From: Triparma columacea
Taxonomy: Eukaryota; Sar; Bolidophyceae; Parmales; Triparmaceae
Assembly: GCA_030267965.1 (NCBI GenBank)
Contig: BRYA01000469.1
Coordinates: 9,141 to 64,353 of the forward strand
Reading direction: 5' to 3'
DNA length: 55,213 bases
Shown: in pieces, positions 38,956-51,500 of the stretch
Layout: each line of letters starts with the position of its first letter
Position numbering within the stretch: the first letter of the stretch is position 1
Program-made: the position numbers and the translations under genes
Notes under the pieces: generated by a model
Database searches by the model: none
What the model was told of the DNA's origin: nothing
What the model saw: the letters and a program-made list of their open reading frames with translations, nothing else

Positions 38956-41900
38956 ATGAGTAACGTTTACAAGAACGGAAAACAGGAAGAGGGGCATGCC
39001 GACCCCTCAGAGTCAAACCTCTTGGGCAAGATGGCCTCCGATGACATGATAGAGGTTAGTGAGAGGACTAACAGAGTCGAGGAAGGTACGTAAATAGGTT
39101 GCGAGTGTCAGTTAGGGAGTGTTAAGGGGGACGGAGGGGTTCTGTCCGACTTCGGAGCGTCCAAAATCTCAAAGCTTACAAGCTAACCAACCTCCTCCCT
39201 GCCATCCTCCCACCACCGCAGAGACGTCCAGGAGAGATCGTCAGACTCGGGGGATAGCCGAGGATGGGGACCTTCTCCAATCTGAAGGAGTTTCGGAACC
39301 ATCGAAAGTTGTGAACTCAAATGAAGGCATGCCTGTGTCGAGAGAGGTAATGTCTGCTGCAAATACCATTGATGACCAAGAAGAGTCGGACGGAGCAGTC
39401 ATTGAGGTCAACGGGGAGCTTGAGGAGGGTCTACCACCCGTAGTGGAAAGCGATTCTAAGCTCGTAGCGTCACCTAGGCCTCATGAGGAGGATGAAAGTT
39501 TCTGGCAGGAAGGTGAGAGTGGACGAAAAAGGGAAAGTAAGCCATGAGATCAACACGGAGAAACATTTAATACCGGCACAAATTGTGCTCGTGGCCATCT
39601 ACTTTGTCTTTAGCCGCCCTTACACGAGTTGAACAATTATACTAAACCCTTTTCATCATCCGCTTCGCTCGTCGTATGAGAAGGAGCAGATGATGCTGGG
39701 AGGAGGGAGAGGATGCCAGGAGAAAGAATGGACGAGGGAATTACGAGCTTAGGGAAGTCGAAGCTTCATAGGGAAGGGAGAGAGGATGTAAACAATGGGT
39801 CAGGGGCGAACGAAATGGTCTATGGAGAAAGAGATGAGCTGGAGGGGAGGGTACCGATTCTTTCACCACTGCAGGTTGACTCACCGATGTCCGATGACTG
39901 CCATTCAGTACCCGATCTAGGCCATGAGAGGCAGGTTACTCCGTCTTTGTCAATTGGAAGACCTCATGGGGACGCTGGACGAGGTGAGAGAGTCGTGTCA
40001 GGGGGATTTAGGGGTGGAAACTCTTGATATATTCTACAGGGAAAAAGGACGATATGTCGGATCACGCGTGGAAATCGTTTCATTTTGACTAACAAACACT
40101 ATAATCGCCTTACCACAGACTCTGAAAATGGTCACGAGGACGCTGGACGAGGTGAGTTGTGCGTTGAGAGCCGGAAGAGAGAAAGGGCACTTTAATACTC
40201 TAGGGGAGAGCGGGAGAGTCGCAGGAGGACGCGTTGAAACTTTTATTGTGTACTCACTTTTGCAATGTGTTGTGTTGCCCCCTTAACAGTATCTAAATCT
40301 AAAAGCTCTCATGAGGACGCTGGACAAGACCGAGGTAAGTTCGATTCAGGGAGTCAGAGGGGGGGAGACCCTTGTATTTTTCTCACCGCCTGCGTGCGGA
40401 GCGCGTGGAGCCGTTCGCTGAGGGCCTGGCCCTCGGCGTCGAGCTCGACGGGCGGCAGCCGCGGCGACCGCATGGGATCCGTCTTCGGCGACTGCGTGGG
40501 TTCCGTCTGCGGCGACCGCATGGGGCGCTTCTACGGCGACCGCATGGGGCACTTCTGCGGCGACTGCATGGGTTCTGTCTCCGGCGACCGCGTGGGGCGC
40601 TTGATATGCTACACAGAAACGAGGAGCACGCGTTGATATCTCTTCATGTTGACTAACATAACAAACACCATAATCGCCATTACCGCAGACTCTGAAAATG
40701 GTCAAGAGGACGGCGGAAGAGGTGAGTTGTGCGTTGAGAGCTAGAAGAGAGAAAGGAAAATTTAATACTCTAGGGGAGAGCGGAAGAGTCGCGAGAGGGT
40801 GTGTTGAAACTCTGTAGTTTTTTCTCACCGCCTGTGTGCGGAACGCGTGGAGCTGTTCGCTGAGGGCCTGGCCCTTGGCGTCGAGCTCGACGGGCGGCGG
40901 CCGCGGCGACCGCGTGGGGCGCGCTTCTGCGGCGACCGCGTGGGGCGCGCTTCTATGGCGACCGCGTGGGGCGCGCTTCTGCGGCGACCGCTGGGTTCTG
41001 TCTCGGGAAACCGCGTGGGGCGCATGATATGCTACACGGAATCGAGGAGCACGCGTTGATATCTCTTCATGTTGACTAACAAACACCATAATCGCCATTA
41101 CCACAGTCTCTGGAAAGGGTCATGAGGACTCCGGACGAGGTGAGTTGTGCGTTGAGAGCTAGAAGAGAGAAAGGACAATTCAATACTCTAGGAGAGAGCG
41201 GGAGAGTCGCGGGAGAGTCGCGGGAGGACGTGTTGAAGCTTTGTAATTTTTTCTCACTTTTGCAATGTGTTGTGTTGTCCCCTTCACAGTCTCTAAATCT
41301 AAAAGCTCTCACAAGGACACTGGACAAGACCAAGGTAAGTTCGTTTCAGAGAGTCGTAGGGGGGGAGACCCTTGATATTCTACACGGAATCGAGGAGCAT
41401 GCCTGGAAATCTTTTTCATGTTGACTAACCAATGCCATAATTGCCATTACCGCAGACTCTGAATATGGTCACGAGGACGCCGGAAGAGGTGAGTTGTGCG
41501 TTGAGCGCCGGAAAAGAAAAATACATTTCAATACTCTAGGGGAGAGCGGGAGAGTCGCGGGAGGGCGCGTTGAAACTTTGTAGTTTTTTCTCACCGCCTG
41601 GGTGCGGAACGCGCGGAGCCGTTCGCGGAGGGCCTGGCCGTCGGCCTCGAGTTGAGAGGCGGTTGCGGCAGCGCACGCGCGCGCGCGCCAGTCTGCGGCG
41701 ACCACATGGGATCCATCTCCTGCGACCGCATGGGTTCCGTCTGCGGCAACCGCATGGGACGCTTCTGCAGCGACCGCATGGGTTCCGTCTGCGGGGGCCG
41801 CATGGGTTCCGTCTCCGGCGACCGCATGGGTTCTGTCTCCGGCGACCGCATGGGTTCTGTCTCCGGCGACCGCATGGGTTCCGTCTCCGGCGACCGCGTG

Positions 41901-42418
41901 GGGCGCTTGATATGCTACACAGAAACGAGGAGCACGCGTTGATATCTCTTCATGTTGACTAACAAACACCATAATCGCCATTACCGCAGACTCTAAAAGC
42001 GGCCACGAGGACGCAGGACGAGGTGAGTTGTGCATTGAGAGCCTGAGGAGAGCAAGGACAATTTAATACTCTAGGAGAGAGCGGGAAAGTCACGGGAGGG
42101 CGCGTTGAAACTTTGTAGTTTTTCTCACCGCCTGTGTGCGGAACGCGCGGAGCCGTTCGCGGAGGGACTGGCCCTCTGCGTTGAGCTCGAATGGCGGCGG
42201 CCGTGGCGCACGCGCGCACGTGCCGGTCTGCGGCGACCGCATGGGATCCATCTCCAGCAACCGCATGGGTTCCGTCTCCGGCGACCGCGTGGGGCGCTTG
42301 ATATGCTACACAGAAACGAGGAGCACACATTGAAATATCTTCATGTTGACTAACATAACAAACACCATAATCGCCATTACCGCAGACTCTGAAAATGGTC
42401 ACGAGGACGCTGGACGAG
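38956..42418 (+). CDS. tandem microexon array, probably the 5' part of the giant telomeric gene
   Basis: Larger exons 38956–39085, 39222–39512 and 39690–39983 are followed by eight microexons: 40119–40151, 40290–40334, 40689–40721, 41107–41139, 41290–41334, 41456–41488, 41990–42022 and 42386–42418. Every internal junction is phase 1, so any subset can be skipped without a frameshift. Six exons are 33 nt and encode (D/V)S..G(H/Q)ED.GR; two are 45 nt and encode VSKSKSSH(E/K)D(A/T)GQD(R/Q). The third large exon already ends in the same phrase (HGDAGR). The product is an acidic, Ser-rich, likely disordered chain of about 334 aa. A phase-1 acceptor at 42567 would join it to the START/membrane ORF (TT GTC ATG). 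If not, the last exon would end at a nearby intronic stop. Confidence 0.6.
40379..40600. repeat. GC-rich intronic cassette 1
   Basis: It begins TTCTCACCGCCTG and ends GCGTGGGGCGC, with imperfect 24-bp units (GGCGACCGCATGGG…) inside. It lies in the intron after microexon 40290–40334. On the minus strand its edges resemble an exon: AAG|CGCC acceptor and GGCG|GTGAGA donor. Confidence 0.7.
40823..41023. repeat. GC-rich intronic cassette 2
   Basis: The same element as cassette 1, with GCGACCGCGTGGGGCGCGCTTCT units. It sits between microexons 40689–40721 and 41107–41139, where other units of the array have the 45-nt exon. Confidence 0.7.
41589..41906. repeat. GC-rich intronic cassette 3, longest 24-bp array
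   Basis: About nine 24-bp units (GGCGACCGCATGGGTTCTGT plus TCTC) run from about 41690 to 41906, the last ones nearly identical. The left part carries the conserved TGCGGAACGCGCGGAGCC arm. It lies between microexons 41456–41488 and 41990–42022. Confidence 0.75.
42122..42298. repeat. GC-rich intronic cassette 4, short form
   Basis: The same left arm and right end as the other cassettes but with only about three 24-bp units. It lies between microexons 41990–42022 and 42386–42418. Confidence 0.7.
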
Positions 42419-42572
42419 GTGAGTTGTGCGTTGAGCGGTAGAAGAGAAAAATACATTATAATACTCTATATTGTGCTTCTGCCGACGTAGCCACTCAAGA
42501 CTGTGCCACTGAATAATCCTAACCCACACAATTACGCCTCCTTCGGCCATTCCCTCAACGCTGCCAGTTGTC

Positions 42573-45500
42573 ATGTCCGCGGAAAAGAAATATACCCTTA
42601 TCAACGACAATATTCTAGAAGAGTTAAAGGCTAGAGGAGCTGTTGAAGGTCTGCTTGATCTTTCCAGCGACAACATTGTCAAGAAGTTGGAATTGGGGAG
42701 AACGATCCACGAGATCCCTGAGAAAACAATAGACTTCATTCTTGAGGACTGCAGCAATGGCAAATGGCACAGGCACACTCTCGATATGTTTGAAGACAAC
42801 AGGAGACTGGTGTTCTGGCAGCACCAATTGAAGGCAGGGAAACTTATTGAGTACATCATCGTCATTGAGACATCCTCCTCTTCCGACTACAATTCCCACA
42901 TCATCAAATTGACGTCTGTAAAGGACACAGACTTGACTAATGCAGCAAAGCTTACGCTGAAGGAGCTGCAGCAAACGAGCAAGAGGACTGCAAGGGTCAA
43001 ATTTGAGGGTGAGTTGAGACTCATGAGGACAACATTCGGGCAGACTCATCTTGTCATTGCAGGACAGCTGGGAGCAGAAGAGAATGCCTCATTGAAGGAA
43101 AGAAAGATCGACACCGAGAGCCTTTATTCCTCCCTAAAGGGTATTGTTGATGAGATTGAAAAGTACTTTCACAAGCCTGGTGTTATTGATAAGAAGAAGA
43201 TGAGGCACTTTGTGGAGGAGGTCATGCCAAGAGCACCGCATCTGACAATAGAGGAGGAAAGCATGCTGGAAGGAGTTGGAGGGTTGGAGAACAAGCTCTA
43301 TAAGAAGGGAAAGAGAGTCAAGGGGACCTTGAAGGAGGGAGTGGACAAGTTCCTGTGGAGAGAGGGGGACAGTGTGTGGGCAGCCTTTGGCGTCACTGTG
43401 GACAAGTCAACAAAGGGTGTATTGGCAGAGGAATTTCTGCTTGACACATTCGCGCGATCAGAGGAGCACTTAAAAAATCAAGGGAAATTACCAAGGGTTA
43501 TCAGGAATGATGTTGACGGAACTAGAAGCTTGCATCAACATTTTGGCGTGAAGGTCCCTGCCGCCACCAATCGACTATTTGAGAATTGGTTTGTGTGGAA
43601 GGAAGTTAAACTTGAGAATGGCCGGACATCATACATTTTGGCTTTTGTGCCACTGACAGAGTACCCAGGAGGAGGCTTCAAGGACCTTAGTAAGGAAGGA
43701 TTTGTGCTGGCAGAGACTACAGGTGTCTACTTCTTCAATGAGATTGCCCCAAATGTCTGCAGAGTCACACGCATTCAGACTGTTGATCTGCATTTCAAAG
43801 GCCTTCAAAAGACACTGATGGACAATGCCATTGACTACCTTGCAAAGAGCCAGCTTGTTGAGGCCAACAGGTTGCAGGAGAAGTTCAGGAGGAATGGGAA
43901 GAAGGTTGATGCTGATGTCAGGGGGGCCTTGGTGGAGAGGATGAGGGAGGGGGCTGAGTTGGAGGAGGACCAGAAGAAGGTCTTTGGGGAGTTGGAGAAG
44001 CTGTTTGGAGGTGTTGGTGGATGGGAGGATATTGCTTCACCTTATCAAGGTGTCAAGATGGGGGTGAAGCATGGGCTGCAAAAGACAAATGAGAGGAGCA
44101 TCACGCTTGTGCAAGCTGAGGGAATGGCTGATTGCACGGCTGAGGAAGGTAAGTGGTATTAAAGGGGGGGGAGATAAGAAATGCCAAATGTTACTAACCA
44201 CGATAAACCCACAGCTGCTGCTTGGTATTTCTTGCTCTGCAGCAGGGCAAGAGCCTATACAGACAGAGAAGAAGGAAACCCAGCAAGGTTTGAGGTCAGA
44301 AAACAGGAAGTGAGGATCAATGAGAAATTCTTTGCGTTTGTCAGGAAGATGCCAGGGCTGCTACGAAATAGAGAGTTTTTGATGCACTTCATTTGGAAGC
44401 GAGACAAAAACGACAGAGTTTCAGTAGGTGTCAAGCCAATCGGTGAAGAGGTTGACTACGGAGGTAGCATGGGCAAATTAGTAAGGGGGGAAACCACAGC
44501 AATCTTCACTGCTACCAATGTGGAGGCTGTTGAAGGTGAAGTAAATCAGTGCTATATGAACATAAGACAGAAGTTCGATTTGGGCGGTCATATTCCAGTT
44601 CCTGTCTTGAATCGCTTAGCCCCCAAAGTCTTAGGAGTTCTTTACAACATTGCAAAAACTTTCCAGCGGGATAAAGAGGTTGATAAAGCTGCATTGGAGT
44701 CCCTTGCCAACATCATCAAGAATGAACCCCAAGATTATGCAGATGAGGAGAAGGATGCAATCAAGATTGGGAAAGAGTTCTACCTTAAGTGCAAGGAAAG
44801 TGTGAGAACATATGCTCTCAAAAGCCCAGATGATAAGGTCGAGATGAAGGGAGTACACGTTGATGGCGAGAGTCTTGGGAGCGGTGTGGCTTTTACGGTA
44901 GTGGATGCTAGTGTAGAAGAGTGTGCAGCACACGAGATAATCAATCTCAATAGCCGCGCAATTAAGAAAAAACACCTGAAACGCGGAGTAACTGGTTTAT
45001 ATGTGAAGAAGACCAACAGTCACTCTCAGTACTATTTCACAACTAGGAACCTTGGCATTCCTGGATTTCGTTTGCGCGAATTCAGAACTAAAGTCACCTG
45101 GCAAAAGGTGACTGTAGAGGGCAAAGACATAGTGTGGATTGATGTAAAGAGCACAGAGGACTTACAGAAGACGCATCCTGTCAAGCCTGGTAACATTGTA
45201 GCTTCTGTACATACCTTTTGGGTGTTTGAGGAATTGAAGTGTAAGGGCAAAGTTCCACAGACTAAAGTAACATTGCAATCACAAGTGAATCTCCATAGTC
45301 CAATACCAACTGCTATCATGAATGGTCTTGAAGCACGGCTTCTAACATCAGCTTCAGCACTGCGAAAGAAGTTTGATAAGAGCAGAGAAATAGATTCCGA
45401 GAGCAGGCTGCAGCTAGTAGAGCAGATGAATGAACTTGCTACCATTGGAAGCGAGTCTGTTGCCAAAAGGCTTGAGGAGGTCAAGGGAGCTAAGAAAATA

Positions 45501-48500
45501 AAGGGGAAAAACACTTGGGTGAAAGCTGAAGGGGGGAAGGGGTGGGGGAAGAGTGTTGTAACTGTGAGAGCAGGTCTTGAGGAAACAGCAGCTTTCTTCT
45601 GGGATGTCACTAGCCGATTTTGGGTAGAAAAGGGAAGGATCATCGAGATTTTAAGGAAAGAAGGATTTGAGATGGTTGTAAAGAGACTTGAAAAGTTAGA
45701 AAGTACGCATGGGGGAATTCACCATACCCGGGAGTTCTTGTCCAAGATGAAGCTTGTGAGGGTCGATGACAGCATTCTTATTATGACAGTTGAGCCTAAA
45801 GAGGGAGAGGAAGAGGTGCAAAGAAGAAGCTCAAGAAAACGTTCTTCATTAAAATCAACTACCAATGCGACTGAGTCTACTACTCTGAGATTCACAAAGG
45901 TTGGAGAGAAAGACACGAAGGTAGAATTAGTGACAAATTTGTCTCTGGGAGGAAATGTGAGCAAGGGTGCGACCACTGAAGTGTTGAAGAAGCATCTAGC
46001 CCAGGCCAATGAAGCAAATTTCTACTTCAACAACCTGCAAAGCTCTTCTGAGATGACAGAAGAAGACGGCAAGATTGCAGCAGAGGAGTTGATGATGAGG
46101 GTGAAGGAGAGGGAGAAGGGAGAGACAAAAGCTAAAGCTGTGAAAGATGTCATTGCTGCAAACAATGCACTAAGTAAGCTTGTCGAGAAGTACAGTTTCA
46201 TGGAGCCGTTACTGTGTGCTGTGATTGAGAACAAGCTACGCCCAATGGTGAAGGCAGAAGGAAAGGCTGAATGCTTGGAGAAAAAGGAGGGAAGGGATAT
46301 TGGTTCAAGTTTGGCCATAACGCTAGCAACCACTCTAACTGCAACTCATGGGGTGGATGAGTGGGCGCATCAGTATCCTTCATTAAGGCAGCTAATGAAG
46401 GAGTATAATTGGCTGAGGCCACTGCTGGAGTCAATAGGGTACACGCTGGTGGGGGAAGTAAGGTGGGGTGTCAAGGCTAGAGTGATGGTTGGGGCTGCCA
46501 CAAGCATGCTTGACTTGCTGACTGACATCTATGTTACACTCATGTTTAGGAGAGACAAAGATAAACAAGGGTACTTTCAGGCTTCACTGGCAAGTTTAGC
46601 AGTGTCCATGGGAATCCAGCTTCTTTTTGTTTGGATGAATAACAAAAAGTTGGGGATGAAGAAAGTGCTGAGGGAATGGTTTCCGGTTTTGATTGGTTTC
46701 AAACCAGCCTTGGATGCTTTTAGAGTTGCCACAGGAGAGAAACAAGAGGTTGGACATGCCGTTGATCCAATGATGGAAATGACAGTCATGAAGAGCATTG
46801 AGATGTTTGCAGAAGCAATCCCTGCAGTGATTATTCAACTAATGGCCATTGCAACAACAAGCAAGGAGAAAGACATTGGAAATTCAGCATTGATTTCACT
46901 TGTAGTTTCAATTCTTTCTACAGGGTTTATTTCAGCTACAATCAGTTATGACTGGGACACAACCCCAGAAACTCGACAAACAACGCCGGACTTCTATGGT
47001 TATGTGCCAGCACTTGCCAGCAAGAGGACAATGGTGTTTGCATCAATGCTTTTAGTGTCATCAGGGTTGCTGTTGATTAGATGCATGACAATTGTATTGT
47101 TGGGCCTTTTAGGGAAGAGTTGGGCATTCACCTACATTGGGGCAGACGTTGGTCTTTACTTAGCTATAAAGACTTTGAGAGGGGACTTCTGGTATTGGAT
47201 ACCGGCAGGAGGCTATGTTGAAGTTTTGACAAGCACGCTAATAAGAGTCATTGTTAAGATTGTGACAGACTTCACCTCAATTGTTCAATTTAGACACCCA
47301 TATGAGCTTGGTGGCGCATACTGGGCATTTGGGTTCGTATTGTCAATGGGGAGTCTTCCATTTGCAATAATGGCAGCTAAGCATGTAGAAGGTGCAAAGA
47401 GAGGGGTAGAGATAGCGTGGGCAGTTTTGTGGTATGTTATACCTTTTACTGTAATTTTCTTCATTGTCTTCTTCTTCAACATTGAGAGGCAATATTGGAA
47501 CACCTTCTTCAGTTTACAGAGAGGAAAGGACTATACATTAAAGAACTTTAGAGAAGGGAAGGATGAAGCTACAAAAGCTGTATTTACATTCCAGAGGTCA
47601 AAACACCACTGGAAGTCAATAGAAGAGGAAGTGCGAGGCTGGGTTGAGGCCAACTGGGAGAGGTGGCAAGAAGAACAGCCAAAGTGGTTAGATGAGGCAA
47701 TGAGAGCAAGGATACCATTAGAATATATCCCTACTGCCACAGCTAGACAGCAAGAGAAAGAGAAAAGAGAGTTAGTTGTAAACACCAGTGCAAATAAAAA
47801 GAGGGTGAAACCTGTACGCCCAGAGCAAGACATTCCAGATCAATTCCCTTCAGACGAAACAAGTTTAGAGAATCCCACCACCAGAAAAGCAAAAAACAAT
47901 ATGACTGACAATATTCTCAGACAGAAAGAAATAGCAAAGCTAATGGCTGCTGTCCGCAAAAGAAGATACAACAAGAAGGAGATCAAGGAAGCCACTACAA
48001 GATTTATTGCAAAATTGGAGAAAAGAGGTGCAATGGAAGGTCTGATTCACCACTCTCAGGACAATCATGACTTGAAAACCGAACTAGGATTAGTTTTGCA
48101 CCATAATCCAGAAGAAGTCCTGGACTTTTTACTTAGTGACATCAAGGAGGGAGCCTTCACGAGGCAAACCATTCAAACAAGCAAAAAAGGCGAAAGGATT
48201 GTGCTATGGAAGCAAACACAGGGACGGAAAATCTCAGCTGAATTCCTCATGAACATGATGGTGACCAAAAATGTAGACGACTCAAAATATACCATCAAAA
48301 TTCGACAAGTTAAAGATGTAGATCTAGCAGAAAATGTAGCAGGCAAGTCAAATAATCCGAGAGGAATGGTGGAAGGTCACATCAGATTAGCTGATTTCGA
48401 ACTTGGGCAAACAGCTCTGACCTTTGCAGGAAATATTACAGTATTGCTCCAAGAGAAGAAAGAACTAGAAGCACCTGAAAGCATGACCAATGTAGCTCAG

Positions 48501-51500
48501 GCTGTGACTATAATAGCTAGTAAGACGAAACGCAACCCTCCAAAGAAAATATCTAGCGTGGAATCTACCAGCATAGAAAAAATAAACCAGAAAAGAATAG
48601 AAATTGTCAAGGCCTTCAAGTGCATTATTGGTGAGATTGAGAAACACTTTCACAAGCCTTGCGTTATTGATGAGAGGAGGAAGAAGCACTTTGTGGAGGA
48701 GATCATGCCAAGAGCACCGCATCTGACAAGAGAGGAGGAGGCAATGTTGGATGGAGTTGGAGGGTTGGAGAATGAACTTTATGAGAAGGGTAAGAGAGTC
48801 AAGGGGACATTGAAGGAGGGCATTGACAAGTTCCTGTGGAGAGATGGTGACAAGTTGTGGGGAGCCTTTGGGGTCATCGCGGACAAGTCAGCAAAGAATA
48901 TGTTGGCAGAGGAATTTCTGCTTGACACATTTGCACTATCTGAGAAACACTTCAAAAATAATGGGAACTTACCAAGGGTGATCAGGAATGGCGTCGGCGG
49001 AACTAGAAGCTTGCATCAACATGTTGGTGTGAAGTTCCCTGCCATCACCAATCGACTATTAGAGAATTGGTTTGTGTGGAAGGAAGTCAAACTAGAGAAT
49101 GGCCGGACATCGTACATGTTAGCTTTTGTGCCACTGACAGAGTACCCAGGAGGAGGCTCCAAGGATCTCAGTAAGGAAGGATTTGTGCTAGCAGAGACTA
49201 CAGGTGTCTACTTCATCAATGAGATTGCTCCAAATGTTTGTAGGGTGACACGCATTCAGACTGGGGATCTGCATTTTAGTGGCCTTCTTCAAAAGGCAGT
49301 GATGGACAAAGCAATTGACTACCTTGCAAAGAGTCAGCTTGTTGAGGCCAACAGGTTGCAGGAGAAGTTCAGGAGGAATGGGAAGATAGTTGATGCAGAG
49401 ATCAGGGGGGTTCTGGTGGAGAGGATGAGGGAGGGTGCTGACTTGGAGAAGGACCAGAAGAAGGTGTTTGAGGAGGTGGAGGAGCTCTTTGGTGGGGAAG
49501 ATGAAGAAGGGTGGGGGCCTCTTGAGTCACCTTATGAGGGAGTGGAGATGCAGATCATGTACAAGCAGCAGAAGAAAGGAAAAAAGACACTCACTTTTGG
49601 TAGAGCTGAGTGCATCACTGACTGCTCAGCTGAGGAAGTAGCTGCTTGGTTCTTTGAGTACTGCAGCAGGGAGAGGATGGCAGTGGATAGAGAGGAAGGG
49701 AATCCTGCAAGGCTGGAAATAATGAAGAGTGGCGAAGGAAGGGTTAATGAGAAGGTATTTGTAACAGTAAGGAAACTTCCCTTCCCTCTTCACAAAAGAG
49801 AGTTTGTGATGAGATATGTGTGGCAAAAAGGACACCAAGATGGCATCATGTCTATAGCATTTGTCCCAGCTGAAGAGCAGGTAGACTATGGGGAAAATCT
49901 AGGAAAGCTTGTGCTTGCAACGACAAGTGGATTTCTCACTGCCAAGAATATTAAGGACCATAATGGTGTTCTCCAGTGTAAACTTACATTGACCCAATAC
50001 ATGGACACAGGGGGGCATATTCCAGCCAAAATTGTCGACAGATCTACTCCACGAGTACTAAGTACGATAGCAGTACTCAGGGACTCCTTCAAGCGGGACG
50101 AAGATGTTGATAAAGCTGCACTGGCCTCTCTTGCCAACATCATCAAGAATGAGCCTCAAGATTACACAAAGGAGGAGAAGGAGACAATCAGGAAGGGGAA
50201 GGAGTTTTATGAGAAATGCAAGGAAGATGAAAACTTTGATGAACTCAAGAGTCCTGATGAGAGGGTCAAGATGAAGCTAGTTCATGTTGACGGGGAAAGT
50301 ATTGCAACATGTAAAGCTATAACGGTAGTTGATGCAAGTCCTGAGGAATGCGCTGCCTCAGAATTCTATGGGACGCACAGCAGACACATGGCCAAGACAG
50401 CTTCTGCACGGGGAGTGTACTCCCAAGTGAAGCATGTCAACAAACACAAGATGTTGTGGTTTACTAGAAGGAGTTTGGGAGTTCCGGGTCTCAGTAAGAG
50501 GGACTTCAAGACTGAAGTCATTTACAAAGAAGAGGGCGGTAAAATACTCTTAGACTTTTCAAGCACACAGGATAAACTTGAAGGTTTTCCAGAGGAAAAT
50601 GGGGCTGTTGAGGGCTCTATTCACACGACTTGGTACTTTGAGCCGCTGCATCCAATCAATGGCTATATCCCACAGACAAGGGTCACCATGATCTCAAAAG
50701 TTGATCTTTGTGGTTTTATCCCCAACGCAATAATGAACAAATTGGGACCTAAATTCCTTTCTGCTGTCTCAGTTTTACACAAGAGATTTGACAAAAGCAA
50801 AGAGATTGATGTTACTAACAGGATGCACCAAATCAATACAATGAAGGACCTTACAGCCATTGGCAATACTATAGAATTTAACACCAAATTCCTAGTGCTT
50901 GAAGGCAAACAAAAGGTTAAAGGTGCTTTCCCTTTTTCAGAGACCTGGATTAAGGTGGAAGGGAAGGGAAAAGGATGGGGGAAGACAACAGTGACAGTAA
51001 GAGCTTGTTTGGAGGAAGCGACTGCCTACTTCTGGGACTTTGAAAGCAGAGTCCATCAAGAAACAACAGGAGACATTGAGAGGGTTGTTGAGGAGAAAAA
51101 GGGGACATGGGAAGTGGTTGTGAGGAGAAGGCAGAACTTGGAATCACAACACGGAGGAATACACAGAGACAGGGAGTTCTCGAATGTTATGAAGCTGCAC
51201 AAGGTTGATGAAGTAACTATTATGATAATAAAGGTGCCAATAATGGAGAATATGGAGAGAAGTGATTCTGTGAGCAACACTCAGGGATCTACTGCACAAA
51301 GGGCATCTGAAGAAGTCGCAATAAAGTTCACAAAAAGGGGAGAGAAGACAACCAAGGTAGAATTTGTAACCAAGGTAGAGCTTGGTAGCTCTGTGAGTGT
51401 GGAGGCAACAAGAACAACTCTGGAGAGGCACCTAGACGAGGCTGCTGAAGCAGAACGCTACTTTATTGACCTTGTCCCTTTAATGGAGATGTCTCAGCAA

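Noticed and set aside
40346..42456. Several open frames on both strands through the microexon introns (for example 40346–41104 minus and 41570–41962 plus)
   Set aside because: The 24-bp repeats are open in most frames and cross conserved splice sites. I report them as cassettes, not genes, though an antisense exon is possible.
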